Origin: Auanema rhodensis
Taxonomy: Eukaryota > Nematoda > Chromadorea > Rhabditida > Rhabditidae
Assembly: GCA_964057225.1 (NCBI GenBank)
Contig: OZ059897.1
Coordinates: 21,328,001 to 21,392,000, forward strand
DNA length: 64,000 nt
Reading direction: 5' to 3'
A program made the position numbers and the translations under genes. Under the pieces are notes generated by a model that saw nothing but the letters and a program-made list of their open reading frames with translations, was not told the DNA's origin and did no database searches. Numbering within the stretch: the first letter of the stretch is position 1; each line of letters starts with the position of its first letter. Shown here piece after piece: positions 1 through 10,212 of the stretch.

Positions 1-4
1 TGAA
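1..4 (+). repeat. Last 4 bases of a monomer cut by the left window edge
   Basis: The window opens with the final bases of a monomer whose body lies to the left. The array therefore continues beyond the window. Confidence 0.9.
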
Positions 5-83
5 AGATAAAGAGATTCGGTTTTCAAAATTAGATTCCCCATGTCCATATTAGTCTAAAAACAAATTTTTATTGATATTGGTG

Positions 84-96
84 CATGGTAACCATG
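84..96. other. Dyad around a GGTAACC (BstEII) site, one per monomer
   Basis: CATGGT and ACCATG are exact inverted repeats around one central A. In monomers with ggtTcatgg the arms grow to 7 bp (TCATGGT/ACCATGA); in ggtGcatgg monomers, like this one, they are 6 bp. The element is present in nearly every monomer, so a BstEII digest should give a 176-bp ladder. Exceptions break the right arm (ccaAgac, for example near 11,007, 15,760, 31,116, 52,980 and 57,551) or the left half (cattTtaacc near 54,026 and 60,180). It could bind a dimeric protein or extrude as a small hairpin; neither is shown. Confidence 0.85.
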
Positions 97-136
97 ACTT
101 TGAAATTTACGTGAACTTTAATTTATGCTAATTAAA

Positions 137-154
137 TGTACACGTGATGTGCAC
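137..154. other. Palindrome cluster TGTACA / CACGTG / GTGCAC, one per monomer
   Basis: Three 6-bp palindromes lie within 18 bases: TGTACA (137-142), CACGTG (141-146) and GTGCAC (149-154). The outer pair GTACAC and GTGCAC also forms an imperfect dyad. The minus strand reads ATCACGTG, which fits the RTCACRTG form of the yeast CDE I centromere box and is also an ordinary E-box/G-box core, so it is no proof of function. The cluster is highly conserved; the few changes include acaTgtg (for example near 11,936, 24,959, 28,062, 51,270) and gtgCTctt near 49,346, 51,631 and 51,983. Confidence 0.75.
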
Positions 155-346
155 TTGGTATGTAACTCGCTTCACGAGAAAGATAAAGAGATGCGGTTTT
201 CAAAATTAGATTCCCCATGTCCATATTAGTCTAAAAACAAATTTTTATTGATATTGGTTCATGGTAACCATGACTTTGAAATTTACGTGAACTTTAATTT
301 ATGCTAATTAAATGTACACGTGATGTGCACTTGGTATGTAACTCGC

Positions 347-356
347 TTCACGTGAA
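347..356. other. 10-bp palindrome TTCACGTGAA at the monomer junction
   Basis: A perfect palindrome centred on CACGTG closes most monomers just before AGATAAAGAG. Unlike the other two dyads it is often altered: cacgAGaa (as at 172-180), cacgtAaa (as near 1,936), ctCcacg (as near 2,811), cttTacg (near 51,651), caGgtg (near 53,412). These end variants are the best barcodes for following HOR units. Confidence 0.8.
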
Positions 357-1764
357 AGATAAAGAGATGCGGTTTTCAAAATTAGATTCCCCATGTCCAT
401 ATTAGTCTAAAAACAAATTTTTATTGATATTGGTTCATGGTAACCATGACTTTGAAATTTACGTGAACTTTAATTTATGCTAATTAAATGTACACGTGAT
501 GTGCACTTGGTATGTAACTCACTTCACGTGAAAGATAAAGAGATGCGGTTTTCAAAATTAGATTCCCCATGTCCATATTAGTCTAAAAACAAATTTTTAT
601 CGATATTGGTTCATGGTAACCATGACTTTGAATTTTACGTGAACTTTAATTTATGCTAATTAAATGTACACGTGATGTGCACTTGGTATGTAACTCGCTT
701 CACGTGAAAGATAAAGAGATTCGGTTTTCAAAATTAGATTCCCCATGTCCATATTAGTCTAAAAACAAATTTTTATCGATATTGGTTCATGGTAACCATG
801 ACTTTGAAATTTACGTGAACTTTAATTTATGCTAATTAAATGTACACGTGATGTGCACTTGGTATGTAACTCGCTTCACGTGAAAGATAAAGAGATGCGG
901 TTTTCAAAATTAGATTCCCCATGTCCATATTAGTCTAAAAACAAATTTTTATTGATATTGGTGCATGGTAACCATGACTTTGAAATTTACGTGAACTTTA
1001 ATTTATGCTAATTAAATGTACACGTGATGTGCACTTGGTATGTAACTCGCTTCACGAGAAAGATAAAGAGATGCGGTTTTCAAAATTAGATTCCCCATGT
1101 CCATATTAGTCTAAAAACAAATTTTTATTGATATTGGTTCATGGTAACCATGACTTTGAAATTTACGTGAACTTTAATTTATGCTAATTAAATGTACACG
1201 TGATGTGCACTTGGTATGTAACTCGCTTCACGTGAAAGATAAAGAGATGCGGTTTTCAAAATTAGATTCCCCATGTCTATATTAGTCTAAAAACAAATTT
1301 TTATTGATATTGGTTCATGGTAACCATGACTTTGAAATTTACGTGAACTTTAATTTATGCTAATTAAATGTACACGTGATGTGCACTTGGTATGTAACTC
1401 ACTTCACGTGAAAGATAAAGAGATGCGGTTTTCAAAATTAGATTCCCCATGTCCATATTAGTCTAAAAACAAATTTTTATCGATATTGGTTCATGGTAAC
1501 CATGACTTTGAAATTTACGTGAACTTTAATTTATGCTAATTAAATGTACACGTGATGTGCACTTGGTATGTAACTCGCTTCACGTGAAAGATAAAGAGAT
1601 TCGGTTTTCAAAATTAGATTCCCCATGTCCATATTAGTCTAAAAACAAATTTTTATCGATATTGGTTCATGGTAACCATGACTTTGAAATTTACGTGATA
1701 TTTAATTTATGCTAATTAAATGTACACGTGATGTGCACTTGGTATGTAACTCGCTTCACGTGAA

Positions 1765-2292
1765 AGATAAAGAGATGCGGTTTTCAAAATTAGATTCCCC
1801 ATGTCCATATTAGTCTAAAAACAAATTTTTATTGATATTGGTGCATGGTAACCATGACTTTGAAATTTACGTGAACTTTAATTTATGCTAATTAAATGTA
1901 CACGTGATGTGCACTTGGTATGTAACTCGCTTCACGTAAAAGATAAAGAGATTCGGTTTTCAAAATTAGATTCCCCATGTCCATATTAGTCTAAAAACAA
2001 ATTTTTATTGATATTGGTTCATGGTAACCATGACTTTGAAATTTACGTGAACTTTAATTTATGCTAATTAAATGTACACGTGATGTGCACTTGGTATGTA
2101 ACTCGCTTCACGTGAAAGATAAAGAGATGCGGTTTTCAAAATTAGATTCCCCATGTCCATATTAGTCTAAAAACAAATTTTTATCGATATTGGTTCATGG
2201 TAACCATGACTTTGAAATTTACGTGAACTTTAATTTATGCTAATTAAATGTACACGTGATGTGCACTTGGTATGTAACTCGCTTCACGTGAA
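1765..2292 (+). repeat. Three transition monomers between HOR blocks
   Basis: Monomers at 1,765 (ggtGcatgg, end cacgtAaa), 1,941 (atTcgg) and 2,117 (tatCgat) follow the 5-mer block. The same three in the same order, followed by the same next monomers, recur at 19,894, 20,070 and 20,246, an offset of 18,129 bp (103 monomers plus one inserted base). Confidence 0.75.
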
Positions 2293-5284
2293 AGATAAAG
2301 AGATGCGGTTTTCAAAATTATATTCCCCATGTCCATATTAGTCTGAAAACAAATTTTTATTGATATTGGTGCATGGTAACCATGACTTTGAAATTTACGT
2401 GAACTTTAATTTATGCTAATTAAATGTACACGTGATGTGCACTTGGTATGGAACTCGCTTCACGTGAAAGATAAAGAGATGCGGTTTTCAAAATTAGATT
2501 CCCCATGTCCATATTAGTCTAAAAACAAATTTTTATTGATATTGGTTCATGGTAACCATGACTTTGAAATTTACGTGAACTTTAATTTATGCTAATTAAA
2601 TGTACACGTGATGTGCACTTGGTATGTAACTCGCTTCACGTGAAAGATAAAGAGATTCGGTTTTCAAAATTAGATTCCCCATGTCCATATTAGTCTAAAA
2701 ACAAATTTTTATTGATATTGGTGCATGGTAACCATGACTTTGAAATTTACGTGAACTTTAATTTATGCTAATTAAATGTACACGTGATGTGCACTTGGTA
2801 TGTAACTCGCTCCACGTGAAAGATAAAGAGATGCGGTTTTCAAAACTAGATTCCCCATGTCCATATTAGTCTAAAAACAAATTTTTATTGATATTGGTGC
2901 ATGGTAACCATGACTTTGAAATTTACGTGAACTTTAATTTATGCTAATTAAATGTACACGTGATGTGCACTTGGTATGTAACTCGCTTCACGAGAAAGAT
3001 AAAGAGATGCGGTTTTCAAAATTAGATTCCCCATGTCCATATTAGTCTAAAAACAAATTTTTATTGATATTGGTTCATGGTAACCATGACTTTGAAATTT
3101 ACGTGAACTTTAATTTATGCTAATTAAATGTACACGTGATGTGCACTTGGTATGTAACTCGCTTCACGTGAAAGATAAAGAGATGCGGTTTTCAAAATTA
3201 GATTCCCCATGTCCATATTAGTCTAAAAACAAATTTTTATTGATATTGGTTCATGGTAACCATGACTTTGAAATTTACGTGAACTTTAATTTATGCTAAT
3301 TAAATGTACACGTGATGTGCACTTGGTATGTAACTCGCTTCACGTGAAAGATAAAGAGATGCGGTTTTCAAAATTAGATTCCCCATGTCCATATTAGTCT
3401 AAAAACAAATTTTTATCGATATTGGTTCATGGTAACCATGACTTTGAAATTTACGTGAACTTTAATTTATGCTAATTAAATGTACACGTGATGTGCACTT
3501 GGTATGTAACTCGCTTCACGTGAAAGATAAAGAGATGCGGTTTTCAAAATTAGATTCCCCATGTCCATATTAGTCTAAAAACAAATTTTTATTGATATTG
3601 GTTCATGGTAACCATGACTTTGAAATTTACGTGAACTTTAATTTATGCTAATTAAATGTACACGTGATGTGCACTTGGTATGTAACTCGCTCCACGTGAA
3701 AGATAAAGAGATGCGGTTTTCAAAATTAGATTCCCCATGTCCATATTAGTCTAAATACAAATTTTTATTGATATTGGTTCATGGTAACCATGACTTTGAA
3801 ATTTACGTGAACTTTAATTTATGCTAATTAAATGTACACGTGATGTGCACTTGGTATGTAACTCGCTTCACGTGAAAGATAAAGAGATGCGGTTTTCAAA
3901 ATTAGATTCCCCATGTCCATATTAGTCTAAAAACAAATTTTTATTGATATTGGTTCATGGTAACCATGACTTTGAAATTTACGTGAACTTTATTTTATGC
4001 TAATTAAATGTACACGTGATGTGCACTTGGTATGTAACTCGCTTCACGTAAAAAATGAAGAGATGCGGTTTTCAAAATTAGATTCCCCATGTCCATATTA
4101 GTCTAAAAACAAATTTTTATCGATATTGGTTCATGGTAACCATGACTTTGAAATTTACGTGAACTTTAATTTATGCTAATTAAATGTACACGTGATGTGC
4201 ACTTGGTATGTAACTCGCTTCACGTGAAAGATAAAGAGATGCGGTTTTCAAAATTAGATTCCCCATGTCCATATTAGTCTAAAAACAAATTTTTATTGAT
4301 ATTGGTTCATGGTAACCATGACTTTGAAATTTACGTGAACTTTAATTTATGCTAATTAAATGTACACGTGATGTGCACTTGGTATGTAACTCGCTCCACG
4401 TGAAAGATAAAGAGATGCGGTTTTCAAAATTAGATTCCCCATGTCCATATTAGTCTAAAAACAAATTTTTATTGATATTGGTTCATGGTAACCATGACTT
4501 TGAAATTTACGTGAACTTTAATTTATGCTAATTAAATGTACACGTGATGTGCACTTGGTATGGAACTCGCTTCACGTGAAAGATAAAGAGATGCAGTTTT
4601 CAAAATTAGATTCCCCATGTCCATATTAGTCTAAAAACAAATTTTTATTGATATTGGTTCATGGTAACCATGACTTTGAAATTTACGTGAACTTTAATTT
4701 ATGCTAATTTAATGTACACGTGATGTGCACTTGGTATGTAACTCGCTTCACGTGAAAGATAAAGAGATTCGGTTTTCAAAATTAGATTCCCCATGTCCAT
4801 ATTAGTCTAAAAACAAATTTTTATTGATATTGGTGCATGGTAACCATGACTTTGAAATTTACGTGAACTTTAATTTATGCTAATTAAATGTACACGTGAT
4901 GTGCACTTGGTATGTAACTCGCTTCACGTGAAAGATAAAGAGATGCGGTTTTCAAAATTAGATTCCCCATGTCCATATTAGTCTAAAAACAAATTTTTAT
5001 TGATATTGGTTCATGGTAACCATGACTTTGAAATTTACGTGAACTTTAATTTATGCTAATTAAATGTACACGTGATGTGCACTTGGTATGTAACTCGCTC
5101 CACGTGAAAGATAAAGAGATGCGGTTTTCAAAATTAGATTCCCCATGTCCATATTAGTCTAAAAACAAATTTTTATTGATATTGGTTCATGGTAACCATG
5201 ACTTTGAAATTTACGTGAACTTTAATTTATGCTAATTAAATGTACACGTGATGTGCACTTGGTATGTAACTCGCTTCACGTGAA
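2293..5284 (+). repeat. 17-monomer segment (2,992 bp), first copy
   Basis: It starts with a very distinctive monomer (taTattcccc, then ctGaaaac, ggtGcatgg, and gtatGgaac at the end) that returns 2,992 bp later at 5,285. Inside are a ctaaaTac monomer (3,701), an aactttaTttt monomer (3,877), a junction cacgtaAaaaatgaag (4,045-4,060) and a run ctCcacg end, gtatGgaac end, ctaatTtaatg, atTcgg+ggtGcatgg (4,229-4,932). The second copy keeps the order but has gained and lost single monomers. Confidence 0.75.
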
Positions 5285-6340
5285 AGATAAAGAGATGCGG
5301 TTTTCAAAATTATATTCCCCATGTCCATATTAGTCTGAAAACAAATTTTTATTGATATTGGTGCATGGTAACCATGACTTTGAAATTTACGTGAACTTTA
5401 ATTTATGCTAATTAAATGTACACGTGATGTGCACTTGGTATGGAACTCGCTTCACGTGAAAGATAAAGAGATGCGGTTTTCAAAATTAGATTCCCCATGT
5501 CCATATTAGTCTAAAAACAAATTTTTATTGATATTGGTTCATGGTAACCATGACTTTGAAATTTACGTGAACTTTAATTTATGCTAATTAAATGTACACG
5601 TGATGTGCACTTGGTATGTAACTCGCTCCACGTGAAAGATAAAGAGATGCGGTTTTCAAAATTAGATTCCCCATGTCCATATTAGTCTAAAAACAAATTT
5701 TTATTGATATTGGTGCATGGTAACCATGACTTTGAAATTTACGTGAACTTTAATTTATGCTAATTAAATGTACACGTGATGTGCACTTGGTATGTAACTC
5801 GCTTCACGTGAAAGATAAAGAGATGCGGTTTTCAAAATTAGATTCCCCATGTCCATATTAGTCTAAAAACAAATTTTTATCGATATTGGTTCATGGTAAC
5901 CATGACTTTGAAATTTACGTGAACTTTAATTTATGCTAATTAAATGTACACGTGATGTGCACTTGGTATGTAACTCGCTTCACGTGAAAGATAAAGAGAT
6001 GCGGTTTTCAAAATTAGATTCCCCATGTCCATATTAGTCTAAAAACAAATTTTTATTGATATTGGTTCATGGTAACCATGACTTTGAAATTTACGTGAAC
6101 TTTAATTTATGCTAATTAAATGTACACGTGATGTGCACTTGGTATGTAACTCGCTCCACGTGAAAGATAAAGAGATGCGGTTTTCAAAATTAGATTCCCC
6201 ATGTCCATATTAGTCTAAATACAAATTTTTATTGATATTGGTTCATGGTAACCATGACTTTGAAATTTACGTGAACTTTAATTTATGCTAATTAAATGTA
6301 CACGTGATGTGCACTTGGTATGTAACTCGCTTCACGTGAA
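5285..6340 (+). repeat. Start of the second, altered copy of the 17-monomer segment
   Basis: Six monomers parallel 2,293-3,876: the distinctive tattcccc/ctGaaaac type at 5,285, ggtGcatgg at 5,637, tatCgat at 5,813, ctCcacg end at 5,989 and the ctaaaTac type at 6,165. The two consecutive monomers at 2,821-3,172 have no clear counterpart, so monomers were lost or gained by unequal exchange. The parallel continues into the next block. Confidence 0.65.
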
Positions 6341-8276
6341 AGATAAAGAGATGCGGTTTTCAAAATTAGATTCCCCATGTCCATATTAGTCTAAAAACAA
6401 ATTTTTATTGATATTGGTTCATGGTAACCATGACTTTGAAATTTACGTGAACTTTATTTTATGCTAATTAAATGTACACGTGATGTGCACTTGGTATGTA
6501 ACTCGCTTCACGTGAAAGATAAAGAGATGCGGTTTTCAAAATTAGATTCCCCATGTCCATATTAGTCTAAAAACAAATTTTTATTGATATTGGTGCATGG
6601 TAACCATGACTTTGAAATTTACGTGAACTTTAATTTATGCTAATTAAATGTACACGTGATGTGCACTTGGTATGTAACTCGCTTCACGTAAAAAATGAAG
6701 AGATGCGGTTTTCAAAATTAGATTCCCCATGTCCATATTAGTCTAAAAACAAATTTTTATCGATATTGGTTCATGGTAACCATGACTTTGAAATTTACGT
6801 GAACTTTAATTTATGCTAATTAAATGTACACGTGATGTGCACTTGGTATGTAACTCGCTTCACGTGAAAGATAAAGAGATGCGGTTTTCAAAATTAGATT
6901 CCCCATGTCCATATTAGTCTAAAAACAAATTTTTATTGATATTGGTTCATGGTAACCATGACTTTGAAATTTACGTGAACTTTAATTTATGCTAATTAAA
7001 TGTACACGTGATGTGCACTTGGTATGTAACTCGCTCCACGTGAAAGATAAAGAGATGCGGTTTTCAAAATTAGATTCCCCTTGTCCATATTAGTCTAAAA
7101 ACAAATTTTTATTGATATTGGTTCATGGTAACCATGACTTTGAAATTTACGTGAACTTTAATTTATGCTAATTAAATGTACACGTGATGTGCACTTGGTA
7201 TGGAACTCGCTTCACGTGAAAGATAAAGAGATGCGGTTTTCAAAATTAGATTCCCCATGTCCATATTAGTCTAAAAACAAATTTTTATTGATATTGGTTC
7301 ATGGTAACCATGACTTTGAAATTTACGTGAACTTTAATTTATGCTAATTTAATGTACACGTGATGTGCACTTGGTATGTAACTCGCTTCACGTGAAAGAT
7401 AAAGAGATTCGGTTTTCAAAATTAGATTCCCCATGTCCATATTAGTCTAAAAACAAATTTTTATTGATATTGGTGCATGGTAACCATGACTTTGAAATTT
7501 ACGTGAACTTTAATTTATGCTAATTAAATGTACACGTGATGTGCACTTGGTATGTAACTCGCTTCACGTGAAAGATAAAGAGATGCGGTTTTCAAAATTA
7601 GATTCCCCATGTCCATATTAGTCTAAAAACAAATTTTTATTGATATTGGTTCATGGTAACCATGACTTTGAAATTTACGTGAACTTTAATTTATGCTAAT
7701 TAAATGTACACGTGATGTGCACTTGGTATGTAACTCGCTCCACGTGAAAGATAAAGAGATGCGGTTTTCAAAATTAGATTCCCCATGTCCATATTAGTCT
7801 AAAAACAAATTTTTATTGATATTGGTTCATGGTAACCATGACTTTGAAATTTACGTGAACTTTAATTTATGCTAATTAAATGTACACGTGATGTGCACTT
7901 GGTATGGAACTCGCTTCACGTGAAAGATAAAGAGATGCGGTTTTCAAAATTAGATTCCCCATGTCCATATTAGTCTAAAAACAAATTTTTATTGATATTG
8001 GTTCATGGTAACCATGACTTTGAAATTTACGTGAACTTTAATTTATGCTAATTTAATGTACACGTGATGTGCACTTGGTATGTAACTCGCTTCACGTGAA
8101 AGATAAAGAGATTCGGTTTTCAAAATTAGATTCCCCATGTCCATATTAGTCTAAAAACAAATTTTTATTGATATTGGTGCATGGTAACCATGACTTTGAA
8201 ATTTACGTGAACTTTAATTTATGCTAATTAAATGTACACGTGATGTGCACTTGGTATGTAACTCGCTTCACGAGAA
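6341..8276 (+). repeat. 11-monomer HOR (1,936 bp), copy 1
   Basis: The order is: aactttaTttt; ggtGcatgg with the cacgtaAaaaatgaag junction (6,685); tatCgat; ctCcacg end; cccctTgtcc with gtatGgaac end; ctaatTtaatg; atTcgg+ggtGcatgg; ctCcacg; gtatGgaac; ctaatTtaatg; atTcgg+ggtGcatgg with cacgAGaa end. The same eleven follow directly at 8,277. Confidence 0.88.
6869..8276 (+). repeat. 4-monomer sub-repeat (704 bp), two copies nested in the 11-mer
   Basis: Monomers 6,869-7,572 and 7,573-8,276 share the order ctCcacg end, gtatGgaac end, ctaatTtaatg, atTcgg+ggtGcatgg. The first carries cccctTgtcc, the second ends cacgAGaa. A single unit of the same order lies at 4,229-4,932, so the doubling probably came first and the 11-mer copied it as a whole. 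Confidence 0.75.
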
Positions 8277-10212
8277 AGATAAAGAGATGCGGTTTTCAAA
8301 ATTAGATTCCCCATGTCCATATTAGTCTAAAAACAAATTTTTATTGATATTGGTTCATGGTAACCATGACTTTGAAATTTACGTGAACTTTATTTTATGC
8401 TAATTAAATGTACACGTGATGTGCACTTGGTATGTAACTCGCTTCACGTGAAAGATAAAGAGATGCGGTTTTCAAAATTAGATTCCCCATGTCCATATTA
8501 GTCTAAAAACAAATTTTTATTGATATTGGTGCATGGTAACCATGACTTTGAAATTTACGTGAACTTTAATTTATGCTAATTAAATGTACACGTGATGTGC
8601 ACTTGGTATGTAACTCGCTTCACGTAAAAAATGAAGAGATGCGGTTTTCAAAATTAGATTCCCCATGTCCATATTAGTCTAAAAACAAATTTTTATCGAT
8701 ATTGGTTCATGGTAACCATGACTTTGAAATTTACGTGAACTTTAATTTATGCTAATTAAATGTACACGTGATGTGCACTTGGTATGTAACTCGCTTCACG
8801 TGAAAGATAAAGAGATGCGGTTTTCAAAATTAGATTCCCCATGTCCATATTAGTCTAAAAACAAATTTTTATTGATATTGGTTCATGGTAACCATGACTT
8901 TGAAATTTACGTGAACTTTAATTTATGCTAATTAAATGTACACGTGATGTGCACTTGGTATGTAACTCGCTCCACGTGAAAGATAAAGAGATGCGGTTTT
9001 CAAAATTAGATTCCCCTTGTCCATATTAGTCTAAAAACAAATTTTTATTGATATTGGTTCATGGTAACCATGACTTTGAAATTTACGTGAACTTTAATTT
9101 ATGCTAATTAAATGTACACGTGATGTGCACTTGGTATGGAACTCGCTTCACGTGAAAGATAAAGAGATGCGGTTTTCAAAATTAGATTCCCCATGTCCAT
9201 ATTAGTCTAAAAACAAATTTTTATTGATATTGGTTCATGGTAACCATGACTTTGAAATTTACGTGAACTTTAATTTATGCTAATTAAATGTACACGTGAT
9301 GTGCACTTGGTATGTAACTCGCTTCACGTGAAAGATAAAGAGATTCGGTTTTCAAAATTAGATTCCCCATGTCCATATTAGTCTAAAAACAAATTTTTAT
9401 TGATGTTGGTGCATGGTAACCATGACTTTGAAATTTACGTGAACTTTAATTTATGCTAATTAAATGTACACGTGATGTGCACTTGGTATGTAACTCGCTT
9501 CACGTGAAAGATAAAGAGATGCGGTTTTCAAAATTAGATTCCCCATGTCCATATTAGTCTAAAAACAAATTTTTATTGATATTGGTTCATGGTAACCATG
9601 ACTTTGAAATTTACGTGAACTTTAATTTATGCTAATTAAATGTACACGTGATGTGCACTTGGTATGTAACTCGCTCCACGTGAAAGATAAAGAGATGCGG
9701 TTTTCAAAATTAGATTCCCCATGTCCATATTAGTCTAAAAACAAATTTTTATTGATATTGGTTCATGGTAACCATGACTTTGAAATTTACGTGAACTTTA
9801 ATTTATGCTAATTAAATGTACACGTGATGTGCACTTGGTATGGAACTCGCTTCACGTGAAAGATAAAGAGATGCGGTTTTCAAAATTAGATTCCCCATGT
9901 CCATATTAGTCTAAAAACAAATTTTTATTGATATTGGTTCATGGTAACCATGACTTTGAAATTTACGTGAACTTTAATTTATGCTAATTTAATGTACACG
10001 TGATGTGCACTTGGTATGTAACTCGCTTCACGTGAAAGATAAAGAGATTCGGTTTTCAAAATTAGATTCCCCATGTCCATATTAGTCTAAAAACAAATTT
10101 TTATTGATATTGGTGCATGGTAACCATGACTTTGAAATTTACGTGAACTTTAATTTATGCTAATTAAATGTACACGTGATGTGCACTTGGTATGTAACTC
10201 GCTTCACGAGAA
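8277..10212 (+). repeat. 11-monomer HOR (1,936 bp), copy 2
   Basis: It repeats 6,341-8,276 monomer for monomer, including the rare cccctTgtcc change (about 9,017) and the cacgtaAaaaatgaag junction (8,621). I noticed only small differences: ctaatTtaatg is back to ctaattAaatg in the sixth monomer, and gatGttgg appears near 9,404. The last monomer, 10,037-10,212, is also the first of the following 27-monomer unit. Confidence 0.88.

Larger units (their letters stand above)
5..180 (+). repeat. First complete monomer; reference for the monomer map
   Basis: Order of parts, as offsets from the start: AGATAAAGAG and the atGcgg/atTcgg diagnostic site (1-16), CAAAATTAG (21-29), a conserved ATTCCCCATGTCCATATTAG stretch (30-49), an A-tract then T-tract (53-66), the tatTgat/tatCgat site (68-70), the GGTAACC dyad (80-92), a long conserved ACTTTGAAATTTACGTG core (93-109), an AT-rich stretch (110-133), a palindrome cluster (133-150), and the variable end with CTCGCTTCACG (163-173). 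This copy is atTcgg, ggtGcatgg, with end cacgAGaa. Monomer 181-356 is closer to the majority form. The start chosen is arbitrary; in a tandem array the true unit boundary cannot be known from sequence alone. Confidence 0.95.
5..1764 (+). repeat. 5-monomer HOR (880 bp), two copies
   Basis: Monomers at 5, 181, 357, 533 and 709 match those at 885, 1,061, 1,237, 1,413 and 1,589 in order: ggtGcatgg with cacgAGaa end; plain; plain with actcAc end; tatCgat; atTcgg with tatCgat. Private changes separate the copies: atTcgg in the first monomer only, gaaTttta near 629 in the first copy, gtcTat near 1,277 and gtgaTattta near 1,698 in the second. A related run recurs at 13,558-14,789 and again about 4.75 kb later. 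Confidence 0.85.

Noticed and set aside
11-30. CENP-B box at the atTcgg site
   Set aside because: The TTCG core is present in some monomers, but the rest of the YTTCGTTGGAARCGGGA pattern, in particular CGGG at the right spacing, is absent.
141-148. True yeast-type CDE I point centromere element
   Set aside because: The 8-base match is a common E-box form; there is no CDE II/CDE III arrangement, and a 64-kb satellite does not resemble a point centromere.
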